A DNA stretch of 64,000 nucleotides from Bacteroidota bacterium (GCA_023393915.1 JAEXBS010000047.1:124001-188000), one strand, 5' to 3'. Shown: positions 26,389 to 35,206, counted from the stretch's first letter. Notes: a model not told the origin generated them from the sequence alone. Program-made: numbers and translations.

Positions 26389-27168
26389 ATGAATATTCTC
26401 GATAAAATAATTGAAACCAAAAAAATCGAAGTTGCAAACTCGAAATCAAGAGTTTCTATTAACGATTTAAGAGATTCTGAATTTTTCAACCAACCAACCC
26501 ATTCTTTAAAATTATCATTAAAATCTCAATCCGGAATTATTGCAGAATTTAAAAGAAAATCTCCTTCTAAAGGTAATATCAATAATTCTGTCAATTCAAA
26601 TGAAGTTGTTGAAAATTATATGAATTATGGAGCAAGCGGAGTTTCAATTTTAACAGATGAAATTTATTTTGGAGGAAGTCTTCAAGATATTTTAAATTTG
26701 ACTGAAACCTGCACTATCCCGATTTTACGTAAAGATTTTATGATTGATGAGTATCAGTTTTACGAAGCAAAATCAGTCGGTGCTGATGTTGTTTTGTTAA
26801 TTGCTTCGTGTCTTAGTCCGGATCAGGTTGAAGAGTTTACAGAGCTTTCTCATCAACTTGGACTGGAAGTTTTGCTCGAGATTCACTCTGAAGAAGAATT
26901 AAAGCATTTCAATTCAAAAATTGATTTTGTAGGCATCAACAACCGGAATTTGAAAAATTTCGAAGTCGATCTTCAGCATTCAGTTGATTTAAAAAATCTT
27001 CTCCCAAAAAATACGCTATCTATTGCTGAAAGTGGTATTTACAGTATTGAAAGCTATAATTTTTTAAAAGAAAAAGGATTTGACGGTTTTCTGATGGGTG
27101 AATATTTTATGAAAAATCAAAATCCGGGAAAAGCTTTTTCTGAATTTATTAAAGCAATTGAATTATGA
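26389..27168 (+). CDS. trpC: Indole-3-glycerol-phosphate synthase
   Basis: Closes the indole ring from CdRP. 259 aa TIM barrel, monofunctional (TrpF is a separate gene). Seen: IIAEFKRKSPSKG with catalytic Lys residues, SILTDEIYFGGS, PILRKDFMIDEYQ, FVGINNRNLKNFEVD and SIAESGI. Starts one base after the trpD stop; its end overlaps the trpF start by four bases (ATGA), indicating translational coupling. Confidence 0.96.
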   Translation: MNILDKIIETKKIEVANSKSRVSINDLRDSEFFNQPTHSLKLSLKSQSGIIAEFKRKSPSKGNINNSVNSNEVVENYMNYGASGVSILTDEIYFGGSLQDILNLTETCTIPILRKDFMIDEYQFYEAKSVGADVVLLIASCLSPDQVEEFTELSHQLGLEVLLEIHSEEELKHFNSKIDFVGINNRNLKNFEVDLQHSVDLKNLLPKNTLSIAESGIYSIESYNFLKEKGFDGFLMGEYFMKNQNPGKAFSEFIKAIEL

Positions 27169-27776
27169 ATCAAAATAATGATTTGAAGATTAAAGTCTGC
27201 GGATTAACGCAAATACAACAAATTCGGGAATTAATTGATTTAAATATAGATTTTCTTGGATTTATATTTTATGAAAAATCACCACGTTTTGTATTGAATC
27301 ATTTAAATTTAAAGAACATTGCAGAAAGTCCTCATTTTAGAAAAGTTGGTGTTTTTGTGAATGAAAGTATTAAAGGTATTGTTGAAACGGTAAACGAAGC
27401 TCAACTCGACATCGTTCAAATGCACGGAAACGAAGATGAAATATTTATACAAAGATTAAAAAAGGCGTTAGGTGAAAATATTAAGATCATCAAAGTTTTC
27501 AGAATCGAAAATCAAATGCCAGCAATAGAATCTTGGAATTTAGACGAAATAGATTACTTCCTGTTCGACACCGATTCTAAAGCTTTTGGAGGAACCGGAC
27601 AAACCTTTAACTGGAGTATTTTAAACCAAATCGAAATCCCGAAACCCTATTTTTTGAGCGGAGGAATTTCACTCGAAAATTTTAATCAAATGTTATTGAT
27701 TAAAAACAAACCTTTTGCAATTGATATTAATTCAAAATTTGAATTCAACCCGGTATTAAGGACCTCGAAAAAATAA
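27165..27776 (+). CDS. trpF: Phosphoribosylanthranilate isomerase
   Basis: Amadori rearrangement of PRA to CdRP. 203 aa TIM barrel. Seen: KVCGLTQIQQI with the catalytic Cys, FIFYEKSPRFV, VGVFVNES, VQMHGNED, and catalytic Asp in FDTDSKAFGGTGQTFNW, then LSGGIS. Ends in a short FNPVLRTSKK tail. Coupled to trpC by an ATGA overlap. Confidence 0.94.
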   Translation: MNQNNDLKIKVCGLTQIQQIRELIDLNIDFLGFIFYEKSPRFVLNHLNLKNIAESPHFRKVGVFVNESIKGIVETVNEAQLDIVQMHGNEDEIFIQRLKKALGENIKIIKVFRIENQMPAIESWNLDEIDYFLFDTDSKAFGGTGQTFNWSILNQIEIPKPYFLSGGISLENFNQMLLIKNKPFAIDINSKFEFNPVLRTSKK

Positions 27777-27803
27777 AACTTTTTAAATCTAAAATCAGCA
27801 ATT

Positions 27804-28994
27804 ATGATTTATAAAAATCCCGATGAATACGGATATTATGGCAATTTCGGAGGTGCGTTCGTTCCGGAAACGCTTTATCCGAATGTAAAAGAACTTCAGG
27901 ATAAATACCTCAATATTATTGAATCAGAAGATTTTCAGAACGAATTCCGAGCTCTACTGAAAGATTATGTGGGACGCGCTACTCCCCTATATTTTGCTGA
28001 AAATTTAAGTAAAAAATATGGCACAAAAATATTCCTGAAACGTGAAGACCTAAACCATACCGGAGCTCACAAAATAAATAATGCGCTGGGACAGGCTCTT
28101 TTGGCAAAACGACTTGGCAAAAACAGAATTATTGCCGAAACCGGCGCCGGACAACACGGTGTTGCTACAGCCACTGCATCCGCACTTTTGGGTTTGGAAT
28201 GCATCGTTTATATGGGCGAAGTTGATATTGCACGACAGGCACCAAACGTTGCCCGAATGAAAATGCTTGGTGCAAAAGTAGTTCCGGCAACTTCCGGCTC
28301 AAAAACTTTGAAAGATGCTGTAAATGAAGCTCTTCGCGATTGGATTAATAATGCTACTACCACCCATTATATCATTGGAAGTGTGGTTGGTCCGCATCCC
28401 TTTCCAGATTTGGTTGCGCGGTTTCAGAGTATTATTTCAGAAGAAATCAAATGGCAATTAAAAGAGATTTCAGGCACAGAATATCCGGATTACGTGATTG
28501 CCTGTGTTGGCGGCGGAAGCAATGCTGCAGGAACTTTCTATCACTTTGTAAATCATAATGAAGTGAAAATTATCGCTGCTGAAGCCGGAGGACACGGAAT
28601 TGATTCCGGAAAATCTGCTGCAACCACTTTTTTAGGAACCGAAGGTGTTCTTCATGGAAGCAAAAGCTTGGTAATGCAGGATTCCGACGGGCAAGTTACA
28701 GAACCGCATTCCATTTCCGCAGGACTCGATTATCCGGGAATCGGACCTTTCCACGCAAATTTATTTCAGAATAAACGGGCTGAATTTTTCAGTATTAATG
28801 ATGATGAAGCCCTAAAATCGGCTTTTGAGGTCACCAAACTTGAAGGCATTATTCCCGCGCTTGAAAGTGCGCATGCATTGGCAGTTTTAGATAAAAAGAA
28901 ATTTGAAACAGACAAAACCGTGGTCATTTGTCTTAGCGGACGAGGAGATAAAGATATGGAAACCTATTTAAAAGCCATGAACGAAGAACATTAA
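27804..28994 (+). CDS. trpB: Tryptophan synthase beta chain
   Basis: PLP enzyme joining indole and serine to tryptophan; forms the alpha2beta2 complex with TrpA. 396 aa. PLP lysine is Lys90 in NHTGAHKINNALGQALLAK; also seen are GAGQHGVATATASALLGL, CVGGGSNAAGTFYHF and ESAHALAV, typical of the TrpB1 group. 27 bases after trpF. Confidence 0.97.
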   Translation: MIYKNPDEYGYYGNFGGAFVPETLYPNVKELQDKYLNIIESEDFQNEFRALLKDYVGRATPLYFAENLSKKYGTKIFLKREDLNHTGAHKINNALGQALLAKRLGKNRIIAETGAGQHGVATATASALLGLECIVYMGEVDIARQAPNVARMKMLGAKVVPATSGSKTLKDAVNEALRDWINNATTTHYIIGSVVGPHPFPDLVARFQSIISEEIKWQLKEISGTEYPDYVIACVGGGSNAAGTFYHFVNHNEVKIIAAEAGGHGIDSGKSAATTFLGTEGVLHGSKSLVMQDSDGQVTEPHSISAGLDYPGIGPFHANLFQNKRAEFFSINDDEALKSAFEVTKLEGIIPALESAHALAVLDKKKFETDKTVVICLSGRGDKDMETYLKAMNEEH

Positions 28995-29004
28995 TTTACA
29001 TAAA

Positions 29005-29739
29005 ATGAAAAAACTTAATATATATTTCACCGCAGGAATTCCAAATTTGAACGATACCGGAAAAGTTGCCGAGTTGATTCAGAAAAGTGGTGCAGATTTT
29101 ATGGAAATTGGAATTCCCTACTCCGATCCTGTCGCCGATGGCCCTGTAATTCAGCAGGCTCACGTGCGCGCATTGAAAAACGGAATGAATCTTCAAACCT
29201 TATTTGCTCAGCTTTTGGAAATAAAAGATTCGGTTACAATTCCTAAAGTTTTAATGGGATATATCAACCCTGTAATGCAATTCGGTTTCGAAAAATTTTG
29301 CCAAAAATGTGCTAATTGCGGGATTTACGGATTAATCATTCCCGATTTGCCACCAGCTGAATTCGAGAAAAACTATAGAGCAATCATCGAAAAATATGGA
29401 CTTCATTTCATTTTTCTCATCACTCCGGAAACCTCGAATGAACGCATTAAATATCTGGACAGTCTGAGTTCGGGTTTTCTCTATGCCGTAAGTTCTTCTT
29501 CTACCACCGGCAATACTGAAAAACAAGTTAACAACGAAAAATATCTGAAAAGAATTGGAAATTTTGAGTTAAAAAACCCTGTATTCGTAGGCTTTGGCAT
29601 TAAAAATAAATTGGATTTTGAATCAGTTACCCAACAAACTCAAGGCGGAATTATCGGGACCGCTTTTGTGAAAATTCTGCTCGAAAACCAAAATTGGGAA
29701 GAAAAAGGAAAAGATTTTATTCATAGCATAATAAAATAA
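29005..29739 (+). CDS. trpA: Tryptophan synthase alpha chain
   Basis: Cleaves indole-3-glycerol phosphate to indole, channelled to TrpB. 244 aa TIM barrel, slightly short of the E. coli protein. Seen: the catalytic Glu and Asp in DFMEIGIPYSDPVADGPVIQ, GLIIPDLPPAEF, SSGFLYAVSSSSTTGN and VGFGI near the phosphate site. Last of the seven biosynthetic genes; no strong terminator before lipB, which has its own -7 box. Confidence 0.96.
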   Translation: MKKLNIYFTAGIPNLNDTGKVAELIQKSGADFMEIGIPYSDPVADGPVIQQAHVRALKNGMNLQTLFAQLLEIKDSVTIPKVLMGYINPVMQFGFEKFCQKCANCGIYGLIIPDLPPAEFEKNYRAIIEKYGLHFIFLITPETSNERIKYLDSLSSGFLYAVSSSSTTGNTEKQVNNEKYLKRIGNFELKNPVFVGFGIKNKLDFESVTQQTQGGIIGTAFVKILLENQNWEEKGKDFIHSIIK

Positions 29740-29743
29740 TTTC

Positions 29744-29751
29744 TATTTTTG
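29744..29751 (+). promoter_or_regulatory. -7 box (TATTTTTG) for lipB
   Basis: TATTTTTG between the trpA stop and the lipB ATG (17 bases away), so lipB can be expressed apart from trp attenuation. Confidence 0.6.
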
Positions 29752-29768
29752 CATTACAAAATTTTCAG

Positions 29769-30494
29769 ATGATCATCACACAAAATAGAAAAGTTCAGTT
29801 TGAGGATCTTGCGATTTTAAACTATGAAGCCGCCTTCAACTACCAGGAAAATCTGATGAACGCTATCATCAATCAAAAACTGAAAAACCGCGACAGAACC
29901 GACGGAATTTACGAAGAAACCGAAAACCATTTCCTGTTTGTAGAGCATCCTCACGTTTACACTTTAGGTAAAAGCGGCGACGAACACAATATGCTCGCCA
30001 ATGAAGAAAAACTTAGGCAGATTGATGCGACTTTCGTGAAGACCAATCGTGGTGGAGACATTACTTATCACGGTTTTGGTCAGGTTGTCGGCTATCCCAT
30101 TATTGATTTGGATAATTTTAAATCCGACATTTATTTATATATGCGAAATCTTGAGGAAGTAATCATCAGAATGCTCGCAGAATACGGCCTGAAAGGTGAA
30201 CGCAGCGAAGGCGAAACCGGAGTTTGGCTGGATGTTGGAAAACCGTATGCACGAAAAATTTGTGCAATGGGAGTGAAAACTTCCAAGTGGGTGACTATGC
30301 ACGGATTTGCAATCAATGTGAATACGGACCTTCGTTATTTTGAATACATCATTCCGTGTGGAATCAAAGATAAATCAGTGACCTCGTTGCAAAGAGAATT
30401 AGAAAGAGAATTCAACCAGGAAGAAACAAAGGAGTTGAAAGAAAAAATTTTAAAATATTTTGCTGAAGTTTTTGATGCGGAATTTTTAAAATAA
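29769..30494 (+). CDS. lipB: Lipoyl(octanoyl) transferase LipB
   Basis: Moves octanoyl from acyl-carrier protein to the lipoyl-domain lysine of 2-oxoacid dehydrogenases and GcvH; LipA then inserts sulfur. 241 aa. Seen: VEHPHVYTLGKSG, KTNRGGDITYHGFGQVVGYPIIDL, the catalytic Lys in KICAMGVK and the catalytic Cys in IPCGIKDKSVTSL. It shares the codon style of the upstream trp genes rather than that of the E2 gene downstream, so it seems to belong to the same DNA block. Confidence 0.94.
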   Translation: MIITQNRKVQFEDLAILNYEAAFNYQENLMNAIINQKLKNRDRTDGIYEETENHFLFVEHPHVYTLGKSGDEHNMLANEEKLRQIDATFVKTNRGGDITYHGFGQVVGYPIIDLDNFKSDIYLYMRNLEEVIIRMLAEYGLKGERSEGETGVWLDVGKPYARKICAMGVKTSKWVTMHGFAINVNTDLRYFEYIIPCGIKDKSVTSLQRELEREFNQEETKELKEKILKYFAEVFDAEFLK

Positions 30495-30530
30495 AGCTAC
30501 TTCCAATAGTCCTTATCGTAATATATAATA

Positions 30531-30568
30531 AAAGTGATTTTCCAATTAAGGACCATCACTTTTTTTTT
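30531..30568 (+). terminator. Terminator after lipB
   Basis: 8-bp stem AAAGTGAT / ATCACTTT with further inner pairs (TCC/GGA), followed by a run of nine T. It closes the trp-lipB block. The rest of the 245-base gap (30569-30700) shows nothing recognisable before the E2 promoter. Confidence 0.75.
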
Positions 30569-30707
30569 GGATTTTATTTCAACTAAAGCTTCTTATGCCA
30601 CGTCCTCAAAGCGCTAGAAATCCACTACTCCATTTTGCTTCATATGTAAAAATACACCGCATTGGTTGAAAATTATTGAATTCATAATTTTTGAAACAAA
30701 AAAATTA

Positions 30708-30715
30708 TATATTTG
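30708..30715 (+). promoter_or_regulatory. -7 box (TATATTTG) for the E2 gene
   Basis: TATATTTG, perfect TAnnTTTG, 24 bases before ATG 30740. Confidence 0.6.
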
Positions 30716-30739
30716 TAAAATTCCAAATTATAATAAAAA

Positions 30740-32071
30740 ATGGCAGAATACAAATTATTACTTCCCAGCATGGGAGAAGGAGTGATGGAGGCAACAATTA
30801 TCAGCTGGCTTTTTAACGAAGGAGACCAAGTAGGTGAAGACGACTCTGTCGTTGAAATAGCTACCGACAAGGTAGATTCAGATGTTCCCACTCCAGTAGC
30901 AGGAAAATTGGTCAAAATTCTTAAACAAAAAGATGAAGTGGCCAAAGTAGGTGAAGCCATTGCCCTACTAGAAATTGAAGGGGAAAACGTATCGCAAGAG
31001 CAAACGCAAGAAGAAAAGACGCATAGTGAAGTAGAAACTCAAATCCCTGATTTAAATGAAAAGGAAATTGCTGAACTGGAAAAACCTTTACTTGAGTCTC
31101 AACAAAAAGACACACTGAAGGACCAACACCTTTCTCCACTAGTAAAATCCATTATTGAAAGAGAAAACATTAGTTCTCAAGAAATTGCTCAGATTAAAGG
31201 AAGGGGACTTGAGGGAAGAATTACTAAAGAAGATATTTTAGAATTTGTAGCCAACCGAGGAAAACAGGCACCTCAAAGTGCTACTGCTCCAGCAGAGAAG
31301 ATTACTACTGCTCCAACACCAGCTCCTTCCAAGGTATCCACCTCACCGGTAGCCACTTCTGAAGGGGATGAAATCATCCCAATGGATCGAGTTCGCAAAA
31401 TTATTGCCGAAGCTATGGTCACAAGCAAAAGAACTTCTCCTCACGTGACTTCCTTTATTGAAAGTGATGTGACGAATGTGGTGAAGTGGAGAGCAAAAAA
31501 CAAAGCTTTATTTGAAAAAAGAGAAGGTGAGAAATTAACTTTCATGCCAATTTTCGTAAAAGCAGTAGTTAAAGCCATTCAAGATTTCCCTATGATTAAT
31601 GTTTCTGTCGATGGAGATAATATCATTAAAAAGAAAAACATCAATATTGGAATGGCCACAGCCCTACCTGATGGAAACCTTATCGTTCCAGTAATCAAGA
31701 ACGCAGATCAGCTCTCGCTTTCTGGCTTGGCTAAAGCCATCAACGACCTAGCGTACAGAGCAAGAAATAAAAAACTTCGTCCAGAAGACACCCAAGGCGC
31801 TACCTATACGATTTCCAATGTGGGAAGTTTTGGAAATTTAATGGGTACACCGATCATCCCACAACCGCAAGTGGCTATTTTAGCTATTGGAGCAATCGTG
31901 AAAAAGCCAGCCGTGGTAGAAACTCCAGAAGGAGATTTAATAGGAATACGCCAATTAATGTTCATGTCTCACTCGTACGATCACCGAGTAGTAGACGGCT
32001 CCTTAGGAGGAATGTTCTTAAAGCATGTACACGATTACTTAGAGAATTGGGATTTAAACACAGAAATATAA
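30740..32071 (+). CDS. 2-oxoacid dehydrogenase E2 (dihydrolipoamide acyltransferase)
   Basis: Core acyltransferase of a pyruvate, branched-chain or similar 2-oxoacid dehydrogenase complex. 443 aa. Domains in order: one lipoyl domain (1-80) with lipoyl Lys44 in IATDKVDSD; an acidic linker; a peripheral-subunit-binding domain (about 135-172, HLSPLVKSIIERENISSQEIAQIKGRGLEGRITKEDI, shown in part); a Pro/Thr-rich linker; and the catalytic domain with SHSYDHRVVDGSLGG near the C-terminus. E1 and E3 genes are not adjacent, so the substrate stays open; a branched-chain-type role is likely in this group but not shown. Monocistronic, with promoter and terminator. Confidence 0.9.
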   Translation: MAEYKLLLPSMGEGVMEATIISWLFNEGDQVGEDDSVVEIATDKVDSDVPTPVAGKLVKILKQKDEVAKVGEAIALLEIEGENVSQEQTQEEKTHSEVETQIPDLNEKEIAELEKPLLESQQKDTLKDQHLSPLVKSIIERENISSQEIAQIKGRGLEGRITKEDILEFVANRGKQAPQSATAPAEKITTAPTPAPSKVSTSPVATSEGDEIIPMDRVRKIIAEAMVTSKRTSPHVTSFIESDVTNVVKWRAKNKALFEKREGEKLTFMPIFVKAVVKAIQDFPMINVSVDGDNIIKKKNINIGMATALPDGNLIVPVIKNADQLSLSGLAKAINDLAYRARNKKLRPEDTQGATYTISNVGSFGNLMGTPIIPQPQVAILAIGAIVKKPAVVETPEGDLIGIRQLMFMSHSYDHRVVDGSLGGMFLKHVHDYLENWDLNTEI

Positions 32072-32093
32072 TTTTCTTTTTAAATCAACATAT

Positions 32094-32123
32094 AATCCTT
32101 TGGCTCAGCCAGAGGATTTTTTT
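32094..32123 (+). terminator. Terminator of the E2 gene
   Basis: 11-bp stem AATCCTTTGGC / GCCAGAGGATT (one G-U pair), loop TCA, T7 tail ending just before the next gene's -7 box. Confidence 0.85.
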
Positions 32124-32125
32124 GA

Positions 32126-32133
32126 TACTTTTG
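32126..32133 (+). promoter_or_regulatory. -7 box (TACTTTTG) for the GNAT gene
   Basis: TACTTTTG directly after the E2 terminator, 19 bases before ATG 32153. Confidence 0.55.
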
Positions 32134-32152
32134 CTTTCTAAATCGCTCTACT

Positions 32153-32635
32153 ATGTTTAGAATCCGAGAGGCTAATAGAACTGATAGCTCTACTGTTTTT
32201 GATCTGATTAAAAAATTAGCTCAATATGAAAAACTCTCAAGTGAAGTAACAACAAGTTTGGAAGAACTCGAATCTAATATTTTTGATAATAAATATGCGG
32301 AGGTCTTAATTGCAGAGGTAAATCAAAGCCCCGTCGGATTCGCACTCTACTTTTTCAATTTTTCCACCTTTGTTGGTAAACCTGGACTTTATTTAGAAGA
32401 TCTATTTATTGAACCCGAGCATCGTGGAAACGGTTACGGCAAAAATCTACTGATCCATTTAGCAAGCATTGCCACTAAGAAAAACTGTGGTCGAATGGAA
32501 TGGAGCGTACTGGATTGGAATGCTCCTTCCATTGCATTTTATAAATCTCTAGGAGCAAAACCTATGGACGAATGGAGCGTCTATAGATTGGACCAAATGG
32601 GAATCAAAGAATTAGCCAATTCACAAAGGACCTAA
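32153..32635 (+). CDS. GNAT-family N-acetyltransferase
   Basis: 160 aa GNAT domain: FRIREANRTDSSTVFDLIKKLAQYE, LYLEDLFIEPEHRGNGYGKNLL with the acetyl-CoA-binding RGNGYG, and WNAPSIAFYKSLGAKPMDEW. It most resembles the small thialysine/diamine acetyltransferase branch (SAT/ARD1-like LxLEDLFV...RGxGxG...MEWSVLDWN), so a diamine or lysine-analogue substrate is plausible but not proven. Monocistronic. Confidence 0.85.
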   Translation: MFRIREANRTDSSTVFDLIKKLAQYEKLSSEVTTSLEELESNIFDNKYAEVLIAEVNQSPVGFALYFFNFSTFVGKPGLYLEDLFIEPEHRGNGYGKNLLIHLASIATKKNCGRMEWSVLDWNAPSIAFYKSLGAKPMDEWSVYRLDQMGIKELANSQRT

Positions 32636-32699
32636 ACAAGTACTTTTTTGAATGCAAAGCAGTTCTAAGCCTTTGAAATTCAAATTATTTATTTAAATA

Positions 32700-32731
32700 T
32701 TTGCACAGATAAGAACTTATAATTAATTTTG
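32700..32731 (+). promoter_or_regulatory. rpsF operon promoter, TTTG-N20-TAATTTTG
   Basis: -33 TTTG at 32700-32703 and -7 TAATTTTG at 32724-32731 with a 20-bp spacer, ahead of the ribosomal protein genes. Confidence 0.75.
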
Positions 32732-32765
32732 CACCTCGAAATATTTAACATTTAGTATTAACATT

Positions 32766-33107
32766 ATGAACAACTACGAAACTGTTTTCATTTTAACTCC
32801 CGTTCTATCTGACGCTCAGGTGGAGGAAGCAGTGAAAAAATTTGAAGACTTATTAAAGTCTAACAATTGCGAAATTGTTGCTAAAGAAAACTGGGGACTT
32901 AAAAAACTTGCGTACCCAATCCAATTGAAAAAGAATGGGTTCTACACTTTGATCGAATTCAAAGGAGAAGGAACTGTTGTAGCTGATTTAGAAACAGCTT
33001 ACAAGCGTGACGAAAGAGTAATCCGTTACTTAACTACAAAATTGGATAAGCACGCAGTAGATTATGCGGTTAGCAGAAGAACCAAACAAAAAACAGCAAA
33101 AGCATAA
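32766..33107 (+). CDS. rpsF: 30S ribosomal protein S6
   Basis: Small-subunit protein that pairs with S18 on the platform. 113 aa: MNNYETVFILTPVLSDAQ, ENWGLKKLAYPIQLKKNGFYTLIEF and RDERVIRYL are the S6 signature. First gene of rpsF-rpsR-rplI. The predicted leader is only about 30 nt and shows no S6:S18-binding structure. Confidence 0.97.
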   Translation: MNNYETVFILTPVLSDAQVEEAVKKFEDLLKSNNCEIVAKENWGLKKLAYPIQLKKNGFYTLIEFKGEGTVVADLETAYKRDERVIRYLTTKLDKHAVDYAVSRRTKQKTAKA

Positions 33108-33132
33108 TTTTAACCCCTAAAAATTTAGAACA

Positions 33133-33435
33133 ATGGCAATCGACGAAATGGCAAAACAAGCCTCAGCTGGAGGGGAATCAGAAGTGAAATTCCTTACTCC
33201 TGTTGATATCAATACAAAATCTGAAAAGAAATACTGTAGATTTAAAAAATACGGCATCAAGCACGTAGATTACAAAGATGCAGATTTCCTTCTTCAATTC
33301 GTAAACGAGCAAGGTAAAATCTTACCAAGACGTTACACAGGAACATCTCTAAAATACCAGAGAAAAGTTTCTGCTGCGATCAAAAGAGCAAGACATTTAG
33401 CACTTATGCCGTACGTGGCAGATATGCTTAAATAA
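33133..33435 (+). CDS. rpsR: 30S ribosomal protein S18
   Basis: 100 aa, with the core KKYCRFKKYGIKHVDYKDADFLLQFV and GKILPRRYTGTSLKYQRKVSAAIKRARHLALMPY. The N-terminal extension of about 30 residues is usual in Bacteroidetes. 25 bases after rpsF. Confidence 0.97.
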   Translation: MAIDEMAKQASAGGESEVKFLTPVDINTKSEKKYCRFKKYGIKHVDYKDADFLLQFVNEQGKILPRRYTGTSLKYQRKVSAAIKRARHLALMPYVADMLK

Positions 33436-33497
33436 TAATTAACAATTGTTGGTTGCTAAAATTAAAAGCACCTAACTTTAAAAACCAAAGGACAACA

Positions 33498-34022
33498 ATG
33501 GACGTAATTCTAAAACAAGATGTTGAAAACTTAGGACTTGAGTTTGACATCGTTTCAGTAAAACCAGGATACGCAAGAAACTTCTTGCTTCCTCAGGGAT
33601 ATGCACTTTTAGCTACTCCTAAAAACAAAGCCAACTTAGCAGAAACTCTTGAATCAAGAAAAGAAGAAGAAGCTAAATTGGTTGCTGCAGCTCAAGCAAA
33701 AGTAGAACAACTTAAAAAGACTTCACTTGTAATCGAAACCAAAGTAGGTTCAAGTGACAAACTTTTCGGTTCTATCAATAACGCAAACCTTTCTGAAGAA
33801 CTTGCTAAAGCTGGAGTTGAAATCGATAGAAAATACATCAAAATCCCTGGAAACACGATCAAGAGAACGGGTAAATTCTCAGCTCTTGTACGTCTTCACA
33901 GAGACGTTGAGTACAACTACAACTTCGAAGTAATTTCTGATGCTCCAATTGTAGAAGCACCAAAAGCAGAAAAACCTGCAGAAGTAAAACAAGAAGAGAA
34001 AGAGGAATCAAGCGAAGCTTAA
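33498..34022 (+). CDS. rplI: 50S ribosomal protein L9
   Basis: Start ATG 33498 (MDVILKQDVENLGLEFDIVSVKPGYARNF) is the conserved L9 start; an upstream TTG frame from 33453 is not. 174 aa with N domain, connecting helix (LAETLESRKEEEAKLVAAAQ) and C domain, plus an acidic tail (APKAEKPAEVKQEEKEESSEA region) typical for the phylum. Last gene of the operon. Confidence 0.96.
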   Translation: MDVILKQDVENLGLEFDIVSVKPGYARNFLLPQGYALLATPKNKANLAETLESRKEEEAKLVAAAQAKVEQLKKTSLVIETKVGSSDKLFGSINNANLSEELAKAGVEIDRKYIKIPGNTIKRTGKFSALVRLHRDVEYNYNFEVISDAPIVEAPKAEKPAEVKQEEKEESSEA

Positions 34023-34040
34023 TTCTCTCTTGTAAATATA

Positions 34041-34071
34041 AAAAACACCGAATAAAATTCGGTGTTTTTTT
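34041..34071. terminator. Bidirectional terminator between rplI and the delta' gene
   Basis: 13-bp perfect stem AAAAACACCGAAT / ATTCGGTGTTTTT with loop AAA; T and A runs on both sides allow termination of both convergent genes. Confidence 0.88.
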
Positions 34072-35200
34072 ATGCTCTTAAAATAGGCTTTCTATTAATA
34101 TAGCGGGATAATTTGATCCCTAAATCCGTCCAAATGAGTTCCTGATTACCATTTCGGGCAATATGACTATCGGCCAAAGATATCTGCTCGAGGATAGCCT
34201 CGATGTTCGCTCCATGGATAAAAGGAACAAACTTTTCCCAGTTTACTGTATTCACAGGATAATAGACGAGATCTTCTCTTCCATAAGTTTGCATCAAAGC
34301 TTGTCTGAAAGTTTGAATACAAAATGCCAAAAACTGGCGCTGCTTATCCATTTTCCATGAAGAGACCGTTCTAGCCCAAAGAATAATATTCTTAAGCATT
34401 TGCGGTTTTTTCATTACCTGAACCGCATCCCTAACCCACTGAGCAAACATGTGCTCAAACTCTTGATTATCCAGCTCCCCCTCTAGCAGCTTCTGAAGTT
34501 CACGAAGATTACCTTGGGATTGAAAAACAAGTGGATTAACCTTCTCTTCTTTTACTTTTTCTGTGGACAAATGTTGAAGTAAATCGTTCTGGCTTAAACG
34601 ATTTAATGGATGGATCTGTACTCTCGATAGAATCGTTTGCAGCATAAAATCAAGCGATTCGCACAAAATGAAAATATAAGTGTTAGCTGGAGGTTCCTCT
34701 AAAAACTTCAGAAACTTATTACTTCCTTCTTCTCTTATCTTATCGGCGCCCCATACAATAAGTATACGACTTCCCTTTTCAAAACTTTTTAAGCTAAATT
34801 TTTCAATCTGATCCTGAATTTCAGAGGTGGATATAAAAAAAGAAGTGTTTTTTGAAGTGCTTTTTTCAAAACGAGAACTCCAATCTGCAAAATCAACGTA
34901 AGGATTTTCTAACACCATCGATCGAAATTCTTGAAATTTATTACTACTTAAAGATTTTCCATCTTCCGTAAATACGGGAAAACTAAAATGAAGATCCAAG
35001 TGGTTCAGGCTTTCCACACGAGAATAAGCTTCAGGATTCTCTTTAGTTAATAGTGCGCTAGCAAAAGCTAAAGCTATTGGTAAAAGCCCGTATCCATAGG
35101 CGCCGACAAACAGATGTGCATGACCGACTTTACCTTTTTCGATAGCAGTCTGGAGCTGATTTTTTAGTTGCTCCTGTCCAAGTACCTGATCCCATTTCAT
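34070..35200 (-). CDS. holB: DNA polymerase III delta' subunit
   Basis: Clamp-loader subunit of the replicative polymerase. ATG 35200 (MKWDQVLGQEQLKNQLQ) is the expected start; the frame upstream to 35254 overlaps the promoter. 376 aa. The AAA+ fold is seen (KGKVGHAHLFVGAYGYG in place of a full Walker A, normal for delta'; ILIVWGADKIREEGSNKFLKFLEEPPANTYIFILCE; QTILSRVQ sensor region). No Zn cysteines are evident. A -7 box sits six bases before the ATG, suggesting a leaderless mRNA. Confidence 0.88.
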   Translation of the reverse strand: MKWDQVLGQEQLKNQLQTAIEKGKVGHAHLFVGAYGYGLLPIALAFASALLTKENPEAYSRVESLNHLDLHFSFPVFTEDGKSLSSNKFQEFRSMVLENPYVDFADWSSRFEKSTSKNTSFFISTSEIQDQIEKFSLKSFEKGSRILIVWGADKIREEGSNKFLKFLEEPPANTYIFILCESLDFMLQTILSRVQIHPLNRLSQNDLLQHLSTEKVKEEKVNPLVFQSQGNLRELQKLLEGELDNQEFEHMFAQWVRDAVQVMKKPQMLKNIILWARTVSSWKMDKQRQFLAFCIQTFRQALMQTYGREDLVYYPVNTVNWEKFVPFIHGANIEAILEQISLADSHIARNGNQELIWTDLGIKLSRYINRKPILRA

Positions 35201-35206
35201 AGGTTC

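Noticed and set aside
23138..30740. Integrated mobile element carrying the trp genes
   Set aside because: No integrase, transposase, tRNA, or flanking direct repeats visible; only composition suggests transfer.
32732..32765. S6:S18 autoregulatory RNA in the rpsF leader
   Set aside because: The predicted leader is about 30 nt and I see no hairpin with the required loop.
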